64,000 nucleotides of DNA, from assembly GCF_014698115.1 (NCBI RefSeq), contig NZ_JACJSJ010000031.1:1-64000 (forward strand), read 5' to 3'. The stretch is from Nostoc sp. FACHB-973 (GTDB lineage: Bacteria > Cyanobacteriota > Cyanobacteriia > Cyanobacteriales > Nostocaceae). The notes beneath the pieces are model-generated. The model was not told the origin of the DNA and ran no database searches. It saw only the letters and a list, made by a program, of their open reading frames with translations. Made by a program: the position numbers and the translations under genes. This document shows positions 16,590 to 24,153 of this stretch, one piece after another; position 1 is the first letter of the stretch, and every line of letters begins with the position of its first letter.

Positions 16590-17417
16590 ATGATTATTGA
16601 CACTACATTATGGGAAATATTATTAAATTTCAAACCCTTTGAATTGCAACCAAAAAAAAATTTTGAACAATGTTGGATTGTACGCTGTTTTGCAGCACTA
16701 CTGCTATTTGGTCAGGTGTGGCTGCATTTACTCCAGGGAAAAACCTACTACCGCAAGATTTTGCAACACATGGTGACGGCTGGCCCAGCTTCTATCTCTC
16801 CAGTTTTGCTTGTGGGTGGTTTTGCAGGAATGATTTTTACTATTCAGACAGCGAGAGAATTAGTGCGATTTGGTGCTGTCAATGCTGTGGGAGGTGCTTT
16901 TGCATTGGCTTTTTGCAGAGAATTGGCTCCAATTTTGACCGCTAGCATTATGGCGGGACAAGTAGGTTCTGCTTTTGCAGCCGAAATAGGCGCAATGCGA
17001 GTCACAGAGCAAATTGATGCACTTTATATGCTCAAAACCGATCCAATTGATTATCTAGTACTTCCTAGAGTAATTGCTTGTTGCTTGATGATGCCTTTGA
17101 TGACAGTTTTTGCTTTAGCTATGGGTATCGCCGGGGGAGTTGTTGCTGCATGGCAATTTTACCAAATTGTTCCAGAAACCTTTTTAGAATCAGTCAGAAA
17201 TTTTTTAGAACCCTCAGATTTGTTGATTATTTTGCTCAAAGGATTTCTTTTTGGGGTGCTAGTTGCTGTCATTGGCTGTAGTTGGGGATTAACTACTAAG
17301 GGGGGAGCAAAGGAAGTAGGAGAATCAGCAACAAAAGCAGTTGTTACTAGTTGGGTGTCAATTTTTATCATGGATTTTTTTCTGTCTCTGGTGCTGTTTG
17401 AACAGGTTGGATTTTGA
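16590..17417 (+). CDS. MlaE family lipid ABC transporter permease
   Basis: MlaE permeases move phospholipid or related lipids between membranes together with an MlaF-type ATPase and an MCE-domain protein. The plastid TGD1 family belongs here. The protein is 275 residues with about five hydrophobic segments and the family blocks FTIQTARELVRFGA, FCRELAPILTASIMAGQVGSAFAAEIGAMRVTEQIDAL and the C-terminal GLTTKGGAKEVGESATKAVV. It has no ATPase or MCE gene next to it in this window. The chosen ATG is the only one before the conserved region. Confidence 0.88.
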   Translation: MIIDTTLWEILLNFKPFELQPKKNFEQCWIVRCFAALLLFGQVWLHLLQGKTYYRKILQHMVTAGPASISPVLLVGGFAGMIFTIQTARELVRFGAVNAVGGAFALAFCRELAPILTASIMAGQVGSAFAAEIGAMRVTEQIDALYMLKTDPIDYLVLPRVIACCLMMPLMTVFALAMGIAGGVVAAWQFYQIVPETFLESVRNFLEPSDLLIILLKGFLFGVLVAVIGCSWGLTTKGGAKEVGESATKAVVTSWVSIFIMDFFLSLVLFEQVGF

Positions 17418-17420
17418 ACA

Positions 17421-17522
17421 AGGGACTTCCAAAAAATAAATTATCCTAAATTATTTGTACATTTGTAGGGGCGCATAGCTATGCGCCCCTACGACTGGAT
17501 ATTTTTTTAACTGGAAGTCCCC
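17421..17522. repeat. MITE-like element, GGGACTTCC family, copy 2
   Basis: The ends AGGGACTTCCAAAAAATAAA and (opposite strand) GGGGACTTCCAGTTAAAAAA are inverted repeats, as at 11767-11891. The centre is a different, perfect palindrome, GTAGGGGCGCATAG and its mirror (17465-17492). Confidence 0.65.
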
Positions 17523-17641
17523 AATCAAATTCCCAACTTTCCTCAGAAGTCGGGGATCTTATCTGTGATTCAGCTTGGGTATCAAAATCTTCTGTATTCT
17601 AGATTCTGAAACTTTATTAACTAATGATGATACTCTCTATT

Positions 17642-18091
17642 TCATAAGGTCAATAAAATTTCAGAATTTACTAACTTGTAGATGAGGGCACCGAAGATCA
17701 AACCTGTCAATGAAACAATAGACGCACTCCAAAAAGCTAGTTTTTTCTTCAGACCCGCTACTTGAAAGTCTATCCTGACTAGTATAGTTGCCGAAATAAT
17801 CAGTAAGGTATCAAGAAATACCTTAAACCAGGCAAGCATAATAAAAAACAAGAAAGCTGCTAAAACGGCAACGCCAAAAGCTCTGACATTTGATTCAAAC
17901 ACAATAGTGTAGTAGTATGTCACTTTTGGCCAAGGAGTTGTCAAAGTTAGTATTAAAAGCAAGATAGCAACTACAATCAGCGACCACACAAACATAGGAG
18001 GATGTGTTTCAGATATTACCCAGCCCAAAGTACTGTAGCTAAGCAGTACTAGCGCCAGGGACACCCAAGGAACTCTTTTCAAAATTGACAT
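17642..18091 (-). CDS. Four-helix membrane protein of unknown function
   Basis: The protein is 149 residues with four hydrophobic stretches (about 8-26, 33-52, 65-105 as a long or double segment, and 118-140). No catalytic or binding motif is visible. Charged residues are confined to short loops. It is convergent with MlaE and divergent from cruF, with about 210 bp to cruF for promoters. It is probably a conserved cyanobacterial inner-membrane protein; the family is not recognised. Confidence 0.6.
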   Translation of the reverse strand: MSILKRVPWVSLALVLLSYSTLGWVISETHPPMFVWSLIVVAILLLILTLTTPWPKVTYYYTIVFESNVRAFGVAVLAAFLFFIMLAWFKVFLDTLLIISATILVRIDFQVAGLKKKLAFWSASIVSLTGLIFGALIYKLVNSEILLTL

Positions 18092-18305
18092 GGGTTGATA
18101 TTGCCAGTACAGGGCTAAAGCATTATTTGATCGCTACGTCGAGTAACTAAAAACTCGATTTAACTTATAGCCTGTCATACTTTTGCCTAACAAGGCAAAT
18201 AAGTTTATACAGAATACATCATAAAGTAGTTAAATATGTTGATAAAGATTTGTAAACTGTTAGCAGCCGAGTAGCCGCGTGTCACATCTTATTTAAGGAA
18301 TTATC

Positions 18306-19214
18306 ATGAGACAACTTGTTATTGCTGAGCGCGTATGCCTCATCGCTCATATCTTGTCGAAGGCTTTTGGGCTAGTAGGGATGTTACTAGTCTTACCTCA
18401 TGCCGAAATAATTTTAAACTTATCCCAGGTTGGAGAAACTGCCATACAGTTAAGTATGGCTGGCGGCGGTGTAGTTGATATCATCTTGGGAACAATAGCC
18501 GTTTCTATTTATGCCTACCGGACGCTGGGATTAGGAACTTGGCTGGCATTTATGCTCCCGGCTGTGTCTATCTCTTTGGGAAGTGAATTATTGGGAACTA
18601 GCACAGGTTTTCCATTTGGTGATTATAGCTACTTGAGTGGCTTGGGTTACAAGATTGGGGGGTTAGTTCCTTTTACAATTCCTTTATCTTGGTTTTATGT
18701 CGGGTTGTCGTCTTACTTAATTGCCAGAACTGGTTTGAAGGTAGCCGAAAAACCCAGTTGGGGACGCCATATTGCGGCTGTAGCCATTGGTGCTTTACTC
18801 TTCACTTGCTGGGACTTTGCCCTTGAGCCAGCAATGAGTCAATCTTCTCTACCCTTTTGGTATTGGGAGCAACCAGGGGCTTTCTTCGGAACACCTTACC
18901 AGAACTATGCAGGTTGGTTTGGCACTAGTGCGGTGTTTATGAGTGTGGCAGGATTATTGTGGGGAAAAACTTCGATAAAATTACAGCGATCGCAACTCAA
19001 TCTCCCTTTAGTAGTTTATTTAACTAACTTTGCCTTCGCCGCCGGACTCAGCTTGGCGGGTGGGTTCTTCATCCCTGTGTTACTCGGCTCAGTATTGGGT
19101 GTAATTCCCGCCGTGGCGCTGTGGTTGAGGAGTTCAACCACACCTGCTCAAGTTGCTATTGAACCAGTAACTGAAGAAGTCTCAGTGCCGAGCGTTAAAG
19201 TTGTTTTGAAATAA
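18306..19214 (+). CDS. cruF: CruF carotenoid 1'-hydroxylase
   Basis: CruF hydrates the psi end of gamma-carotene-type carotenoids at C-1', an early step towards myxol glycosides (myxoxanthophyll). The protein is 302 residues with about seven to eight membrane segments and the family block GTSTGFPFGDYSYLSGLGYKI plus LFTCWDFALEPAMSQ and PFWYWEQPGAFFGTPYQNYAGWF, typical of the DUF422/CruF family. It is followed on the same strand by cruG, as in other cyanobacteria, although 274 bp of tandem repeats now separate them. A GGAATTATC stretch precedes the ATG. Confidence 0.9.
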   Translation: MRQLVIAERVCLIAHILSKAFGLVGMLLVLPHAEIILNLSQVGETAIQLSMAGGGVVDIILGTIAVSIYAYRTLGLGTWLAFMLPAVSISLGSELLGTSTGFPFGDYSYLSGLGYKIGGLVPFTIPLSWFYVGLSSYLIARTGLKVAEKPSWGRHIAAVAIGALLFTCWDFALEPAMSQSSLPFWYWEQPGAFFGTPYQNYAGWFGTSAVFMSVAGLLWGKTSIKLQRSQLNLPLVVYLTNFAFAAGLSLAGGFFIPVLLGSVLGVIPAVALWLRSSTTPAQVAIEPVTEEVSVPSVKVVLK

Positions 19215-19221
19215 GAAAATA

Positions 19222-19488
19222 GATGGGGAGTGGGGAGTGGGGAGTGGGGAGTGGGGAGATGAGGGAGATGAGGGAGATGAGGGAGCAGGGGAGGCAGGGG
19301 AGGCAGGGGAGGCAGGGGGAGAAGGGGGAGGGGGAGAAGGGGGAGCAGGGGGAGCAGAATTAATAACCCATGCCCCATGCCCGATGCCCCATGCCCAATG
19401 CCCCATGCCCAATGCCCAATGCCCCATGCCCAATGCCCAATGCCCAATGCCCCATGCCCAATGCCCAATTCCCCATGCCCAATAACAA
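19222..19488 (+). repeat. Large short-tandem-repeat block between cruF and cruG
   Basis: Consecutive GGGGAGT heptamers, GATGAGGGA nonamers, GGCAGGGGA nonamers and about twelve CCCATGCC/CCAATGC heptamer-type units fill the gap. The apparent reading frames in it are low-complexity artefacts. The last units overlap the presumed cruG start (ATGACAAATGACAAC). Confidence 0.85.
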
Positions 19489-20700
19489 ATGACAAATGAC
19501 AACGCCTTGATAGTAGAAAGTGCCATCTCCTTTTTATTGCTACTTATCCAAGTACCAGCAACGGCGATTCTGCTGTCGCGTCTGCTAAAGGGACCAGGAC
19601 GATATCCGCCAATAGAACCGCAACAGCCCACGCCGGAACTGTTGGGTAGGGTTAGTGTTGTTGTTCCGACGCTGAATGAGGCGCTTCGTATTAGCCCTCT
19701 GTTGGCTGGTTTAAGTCAGCAAAGCTACGAAGTTCGGGAAATTCTTGTTGTCGATAGCAATTCCAGTGATGGTACTCCGGATTTGGTAAAGGCGATTCAG
19801 CAAAAAGATCCGCGCTTTCGCTTGATGACAGATGATCCCTTACCCTCTGGTTGGGTGGGGCGTCCTTGGGCGTTGCATAATGGTTTTCTATATAGTTCAG
19901 AAGCGAGTGAGTGGTTTTTGGGGCTGGATGCTGATATTCAACCGCATCCTGGTTTGGTTGCTAGTTTGGTGAAGACAGCCCAAGCACAAGGTTATGACCT
20001 AGTTTCCCTTTCACCCCAGTTCATCCTCAAATATCCGGGGGAATGCTGGCTACAACCGGCTTTGTTGATGACTTTGCTTTACCGATTTGATCCCGCTGGG
20101 ATCAATACACAACAGCCAGAACGGGTAATGGCAAATGGACAGTGTTTTTTGTGTCGTCGCTCCGTTTTAGCGGCTGTGGGTGGCTACAGCAGTGCGAGTA
20201 GTTCTTTTTGTGATGATGTCACCTTGGCACGGAATATTGCTGTTCAAGGTTATAAAGTGGGATTTTTAGATGGCGCAAAAGTACTAAAAGTACGGATGTA
20301 TGAAGGGGCGATGGAGACGTGGAAGGAATGGGGGCGGAGTCTTGATCTCAAAGATGCAACCTCTCGTTCTCAACTGTGGGGAGACTTATGGCTACTCTTT
20401 GCAGTGCAGGGTTTACCACTTTTAATAATCCTGACTTACTTCTTGATTTCTCTGTCACAACAGACGCGATTAATCCCGTCTCTACCGGTTTTCCCATTTT
20501 TACTACTGGGTTTGAATTTATTTCTGCTGGTGATTCGGTTTGGTATGCTAATGGCGATCGCACCTTCATACGATCGCCATACTGCCAAAAGTGGTTGGTT
20601 ATTCTGGCTTTCCCCTTTAGCCGATCCCATAGCCGTACTACGAATCTTCTTATCTGCCTTCCGCACTCCACGCGAATGGCGGGGAAGAAAATACATGTAA
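19489..20700 (+). CDS. cruG: CruG carotenoid 2'-O-glycosyltransferase
   Basis: CruG adds the sugar to the 2'-hydroxyl of myxol. The protein is 403 residues: an N-terminal membrane helix, a GT2 catalytic domain (VSVVVPTLNEALRI, VVDSNSSDGT, GLDADIQPHPGL with the DxD, and SSFCDDVTLARNI), then three to four C-terminal membrane helices. The catalytic face is cytosolic. A REP-like sequence (20462-20485) encodes QTRLIPSL between C-terminal helices. The start is uncertain because the first codons come from the upstream tandem repeat; a TTG at 19504 is an alternative. Confidence 0.88.
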   Translation: MTNDNALIVESAISFLLLLIQVPATAILLSRLLKGPGRYPPIEPQQPTPELLGRVSVVVPTLNEALRISPLLAGLSQQSYEVREILVVDSNSSDGTPDLVKAIQQKDPRFRLMTDDPLPSGWVGRPWALHNGFLYSSEASEWFLGLDADIQPHPGLVASLVKTAQAQGYDLVSLSPQFILKYPGECWLQPALLMTLLYRFDPAGINTQQPERVMANGQCFLCRRSVLAAVGGYSSASSSFCDDVTLARNIAVQGYKVGFLDGAKVLKVRMYEGAMETWKEWGRSLDLKDATSRSQLWGDLWLLFAVQGLPLLIILTYFLISLSQQTRLIPSLPVFPFLLLGLNLFLLVIRFGMLMAIAPSYDRHTAKSGWLFWLSPLADPIAVLRIFLSAFRTPREWRGRKYM

Positions 20701-20895
20701 GTGGGGCATTGGGCATTGAGCATTGGGCATGGGGCATGGGGCATTGGGCATTGGGCATTGGGCATGGAGCATTGGAAGAGGCAGAGGGGCAGAGGGGCAG
20801 AGGGGAAAGAACAAGGCACATTGAACTCTCCTCTGCTCCCCCTGCTCCCCCTGCTCCCCCTGCTCCCCCTGCTCCCCCTGCTCCCTCATCCCCTC
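20701..20895 (+). repeat. Short tandem repeats after cruG
   Basis: GGGCATT/GGGCATG heptamers (about 20705-20770), GGGGCAGA units, then six CTCCCCCTG nonamers (about 20832-20885). Same families as in the cruF-cruG gap. The block ends at the 3' end of the convergent rnhA gene. Confidence 0.8.
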
Positions 20896-20900
20896 CGCCC

Positions 20901-21809
20901 CTACTCCTCTTCCCCTCCCACTTGATCCCCGCGTTCTAGTTCCCAAAGAATTTGATTTCCTTCCCGGCGTACCCGTGAGACTATCCAATTTCGCCAGCGC
21001 CACTGATCCCCTCTACTGGTAACAGCACTGGCGTGGACATCCATTAAATCTGCTAACTCGGAACTGGTAATTAAGTAGCCTTTTTCGGAAATTTCGTCAG
21101 CTATACGCAGAGTTTCAACTAAGTTGCGGAGTTGCAAAACCCTCATTTCCTGCGGTTTTTCATCGGTTGTGGCCGCAGTTGGCCCAGTTGATAGTTCCAT
21201 AACGGTTATTTCTGGTGCAGAAGTAGTGACTTGGTGTGTATTTTGGTTATTTATTCTAGAATTTTTGTCAGAATCAGCTACTTTTGCTACATTTGTTTCA
21301 CTTGTGATAGGTAAAGTTTTATAACAATTTGTGGAAGATAATTGTTGTAGAGATGGGATTTTACCACTGGCATAGGTGCGAGCGATCGCATCACAACGTT
21401 CGTTACCTATGTTACCAGAATGTCCCTTGACATATTGCCATTTTACTTGTTGGCTATTGAGTTCGTCTAAGGTTTCTAAAAGGTCTTGGTTTTGGACGGG
21501 TTTACCATCGGTTTTTTTCCAGCCTTTGTTTTTCCAGCCTTTCACCCACTTGGTAACGCAGTTAATTAGATATTCGCTATCGGTATAGAGGGTGATGGGT
21601 TGGGCTTGTTGAGATGTTTGCAGAAATTCCAGGGCAGCGATCGCGGCTTGCATCTCCATTTTATTATTAGTGGTATGGGGGGAGGCATCGCCCATTTCGT
21701 GAATTGAGCCATCACTGAAGTAGACGACAACACCCCAACCGCCAGGGCCAGGGTTACCAGTGCAAGCACCGTCTGTGTATATGCTTTGAATTGTGGGTTG
21801 GGTGGACAT
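20901..21809 (-). CDS. rnhA: Ribonuclease HI with C-terminal extension
   Basis: The enzyme cleaves RNA in RNA-DNA hybrids. The N-terminal 150 residues form a full RNase HI domain: YTDGACTGNPGPGGWG (Asp13), NNKMEMQAAIAAL (Glu51), LYTDSEYLIN (Asp73) and GNERCDAIART (last Asp). The protein is 302 residues against about 155 in E. coli. The extra half has a polar linker and a conserved-looking C-terminal domain (VETLRIADEISEKGYLITSS, ADLMDVHASAV, WRWRNWIVSRVRREG) that may be a small helix-turn-helix-like module. This extension seems typical of cyanobacteria but its role is unknown. Confidence 0.93.
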   Translation of the reverse strand: MSTQPTIQSIYTDGACTGNPGPGGWGVVVYFSDGSIHEMGDASPHTTNNKMEMQAAIAALEFLQTSQQAQPITLYTDSEYLINCVTKWVKGWKNKGWKKTDGKPVQNQDLLETLDELNSQQVKWQYVKGHSGNIGNERCDAIARTYASGKIPSLQQLSSTNCYKTLPITSETNVAKVADSDKNSRINNQNTHQVTTSAPEITVMELSTGPTAATTDEKPQEMRVLQLRNLVETLRIADEISEKGYLITSSELADLMDVHASAVTSRGDQWRWRNWIVSRVRREGNQILWELERGDQVGGEEE

Positions 21810-21852
21810 GGTTAGGATATCGAAGTAGCAGAGGACGCTAAGGGAAGAGTTG

Positions 21853-21981
21853 TTAGCGGCGAAAGCCGAGGCTAATAAAGATTAGCACAGCAAAGAAAAT
21901 ACCGATGCCTACACTCCAGCTAAAAACTTCAGCCCCAAACCACAGATGTTGTTGATAATCATTCGGGTGGGCGAGAATGAC
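21853..21981 (-). other. Short membrane-peptide frame without a standard start
   Basis: On the minus strand an uninterrupted frame ends at TAA (21853-21855). It reads ILAHPNDYQQHLWFGAEVF, then SWSVGIGIFFAVLIFISLGF and RR: a polar N-terminus and one membrane helix ending in basic residues, like small thylakoid subunits. A TAG lies 4 codons before the presumed start and no ATG, GTG or TTG is present; ATT is the only candidate. It could be a gene with a rare start, or the 3' end of a broken gene. The rest of 21810-22148 has a GTAGGGGC palindrome and no other gene. Confidence 0.35.
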
Positions 21982-22107
21982 GGCGGAGGGCTATTCAGAA
22001 ATTATCTGTGCTTTTGCTGAAAGCTTGCTTCTTTTACTTACTGAATTTCCTAAAATGAATAGTGGATATATTGAAATGAGAAAGCAAACCCCAGTGAGGT
22101 ACAGATA

Positions 22108-22135
22108 GTAGGGGCACAACATGTTGTGCCCCTAC
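22108..22135. repeat. GTAGGGGCACA palindrome (REP-like)
   Basis: GTAGGGGCACAACA and its mirror form a perfect 28-bp palindrome just 3' of the binding-protein gene, where it may also act as a hairpin end of transcription. The adjoining TTTACCTGAAATACGCTGTA (22146-22165) is one end of the TACAGC element family and provides the last codons of that gene. Confidence 0.65.
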
Positions 22136-22148
22136 CCGTGTATTTAAT

Positions 22149-24074
22149 TTACCTGAAATACGCTGTATTACTCCTGAATTCTGTTAGCGCAGCGGGGCGT
22201 AGCCCATTCTGAATTCTGCCCTCAATTGTCCAGTGCCATTTCTGCTGTTGTGTATTCCATTTTACAGCTACTATTTCAGATGGGGGATTCAGGCGATCGC
22301 CATTTTCTTGAAACTCAATATTTCCCGTAACTCCCTTCACTTGTTTTTTCTGTTCTTTGAAATATTTATTCATGTTTATCAGTAAAGATTGGCTATCTTT
22401 AACTTGATATAGTTCTAAAATTCTCAGAACTATTAACACTGAGTCAAAAGCCGTTGCACTACGCCAAGTTAAATTTTCTTCACCCCATAATTGAGTGCCT
22501 AATTGACAAAAACGTTGCCCTAGTTGATTTTCACTATTGCACCCATTTTTTTTGCTATGCCAATGCCAAGGAACACAAGCTATGATTTGACACTCATCTT
22601 GATTAACTACATTATATTGACTTTGTTCATGAATCCAATGTAAAACATTTTCATGGTAAAAAGTTGCAGAACCAACTATCAGACACTTATTCAGTTTTAA
22701 TCGACTAATCAGCCCAGCATTATCCAGGGAATTTGGTTCAATTCCTCCATCGGGAATTATGATAATAATCTCGACACCATCTTTTTTAATCTCTTCAAGA
22801 TAAGTTTGAATATGATAGTATTTATCGCTAATATAGTTACATTCTTTTAAGAAAACAAACTCTTCATTAGATTTTTCTAAAATATTTATAATACTGTTTC
22901 TATATGAAGTACTATAACTACTATTTTTGTTATAGACGATAGCTACTTTGATTCTACTTTTACCTGCAAATCTTTCTATCAAGCAATGAGCTAATTGTCT
23001 TGCACTAATATTATCTTGAGTCGTCAGCCTAAAAAACGATAAGCTTTCACCACCAGATAAATCAGAAAGTTCATTAGAAGTACTACTAGGGTTTATTAAG
23101 ACGAGTCCATTTTGAGAATAAAAATGTAGTGCTTTTTTGGTCATTTCGCTTGAATAGTGACCGATAATAGCAATCAAGTTTAATTGTGGTGCTAAATCAG
23201 CTAAGTTTTCTGCGGTTTGGCTGTATGGGGCATATAAATTGTTAGGATCATTGACAATTAAAATCCTCAAGACTATGAGATTATCTGTATGATTTAAGTT
23301 GAAAAATGTATCTGGCTTAATATCTTTTAAATTTATCTCTTTTTCTAAAGCAATTTTGTCAAAACTTGGAAAATTTATTTGAAGTTGAATTTGAGCAACT
23401 CCTCGTAAAATTTCCGCAGCGACCTGACCCTGATTATGATAAAATGGGACAACCACAGCCAAAGTATAAGTTTTGATTTTTTTGTCTTGTAAAAGAGATT
23501 GCTTGTATTCAATTAAACAATTATTAATGTAAATCAAAACTTCAGGATTGCCTGTGTGATAAATTTCTTTCTCTTTTTTCCAAGCCCAGATAAAGCACTT
23601 TAATGCTTGATAATAAAGTCCTTGCTGATAAAATTTATTTCCTTGGATTTGCAACTCTACAATATCTTGATTTGGAGGATAAAGAAAAATTTGTCTACCA
23701 AAGCTTCCCTGAAAGTTATCATTATTTAGTTGAGGAGCAGGATTCAATTTATATCCATGATTAGGATGCAGTAATAAATTCAGAATTTTGACCCAGTTAC
23801 CAGCTATCTGCTCTTGGTCAAGTTGCATTATTTCTGCTATTCTAGGATAAATATTATTACTGAGTCTATCTCTAATTTTTTGTTCAGGTAAATTTAAGTT
23901 TTTAGCGATATGTTGTCGAGATTGTCCCAATAGAGATTGACAAATAATTTCCTGTTCCAGTTCAGTGAGTTGCTTTTTATTTTCACCTGTTGCTAATTTT
24001 TCAAAAAACAGATCGATATTAATATTTAGCCCTTCTATAACCTGCTGACAACTTAGACACATAGGATATATCAT
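22149..24074 (-). CDS. Cytosolic HTH + periplasmic-binding-fold (LIVBP-like) protein
   Basis: The protein is 641 residues without a signal peptide. Residues about 36-80 (LTELEQEIICQSLLGQSRQ...NLPEQKIRDRLS) look like a winged helix-turn-helix of the type at the N-terminus of vWA-MoxR-associated and NACHT-type cyanobacterial proteins. Residues about 145-195 resemble a TPR-like hairpin. From about 200 to 590 it is a type I periplasmic-binding fold of the branched-chain amino-acid class (LAVVVPFYHNQGQVAAEILRGV, IIGHYSSEMTKKAL, LINPSSTSNELSDL, VAIVYNKNSSYSTSY). The absence of an export signal implies an intracellular sensor. The last ~20 residues come from dispersed repeat DNA. It follows the transporter-kinase gene by 79 bp on the same strand; a joint sensory role is inferred. 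Confidence 0.75.
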   Translation of the reverse strand: MIYPMCLSCQQVIEGLNINIDLFFEKLATGENKKQLTELEQEIICQSLLGQSRQHIAKNLNLPEQKIRDRLSNNIYPRIAEIMQLDQEQIAGNWVKILNLLLHPNHGYKLNPAPQLNNDNFQGSFGRQIFLYPPNQDIVELQIQGNKFYQQGLYYQALKCFIWAWKKEKEIYHTGNPEVLIYINNCLIEYKQSLLQDKKIKTYTLAVVVPFYHNQGQVAAEILRGVAQIQLQINFPSFDKIALEKEINLKDIKPDTFFNLNHTDNLIVLRILIVNDPNNLYAPYSQTAENLADLAPQLNLIAIIGHYSSEMTKKALHFYSQNGLVLINPSSTSNELSDLSGGESLSFFRLTTQDNISARQLAHCLIERFAGKSRIKVAIVYNKNSSYSTSYRNSIINILEKSNEEFVFLKECNYISDKYYHIQTYLEEIKKDGVEIIIIIPDGGIEPNSLDNAGLISRLKLNKCLIVGSATFYHENVLHWIHEQSQYNVVNQDECQIIACVPWHWHSKKNGCNSENQLGQRFCQLGTQLWGEENLTWRSATAFDSVLIVLRILELYQVKDSQSLLINMNKYFKEQKKQVKGVTGNIEFQENGDRLNPPSEIVAVKWNTQQQKWHWTIEGRIQNGLRPAALTEFRSNTAYFR

Positions 24075-24153
24075 CTCTTTTTGAAAATGATAATCTCATT
24101 CTAAGCTCAGGTAATGCTACGGGTGTGGAAACAATTTCTACATGTGTTGATAA

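Noticed and set aside
19148..19631. Gly/His/Trp- or Pro/Ser-rich frames between cruF and cruG
   Set aside because: Translations of heptamer and nonamer tandem repeats on both strands; they overlap real genes in other frames.
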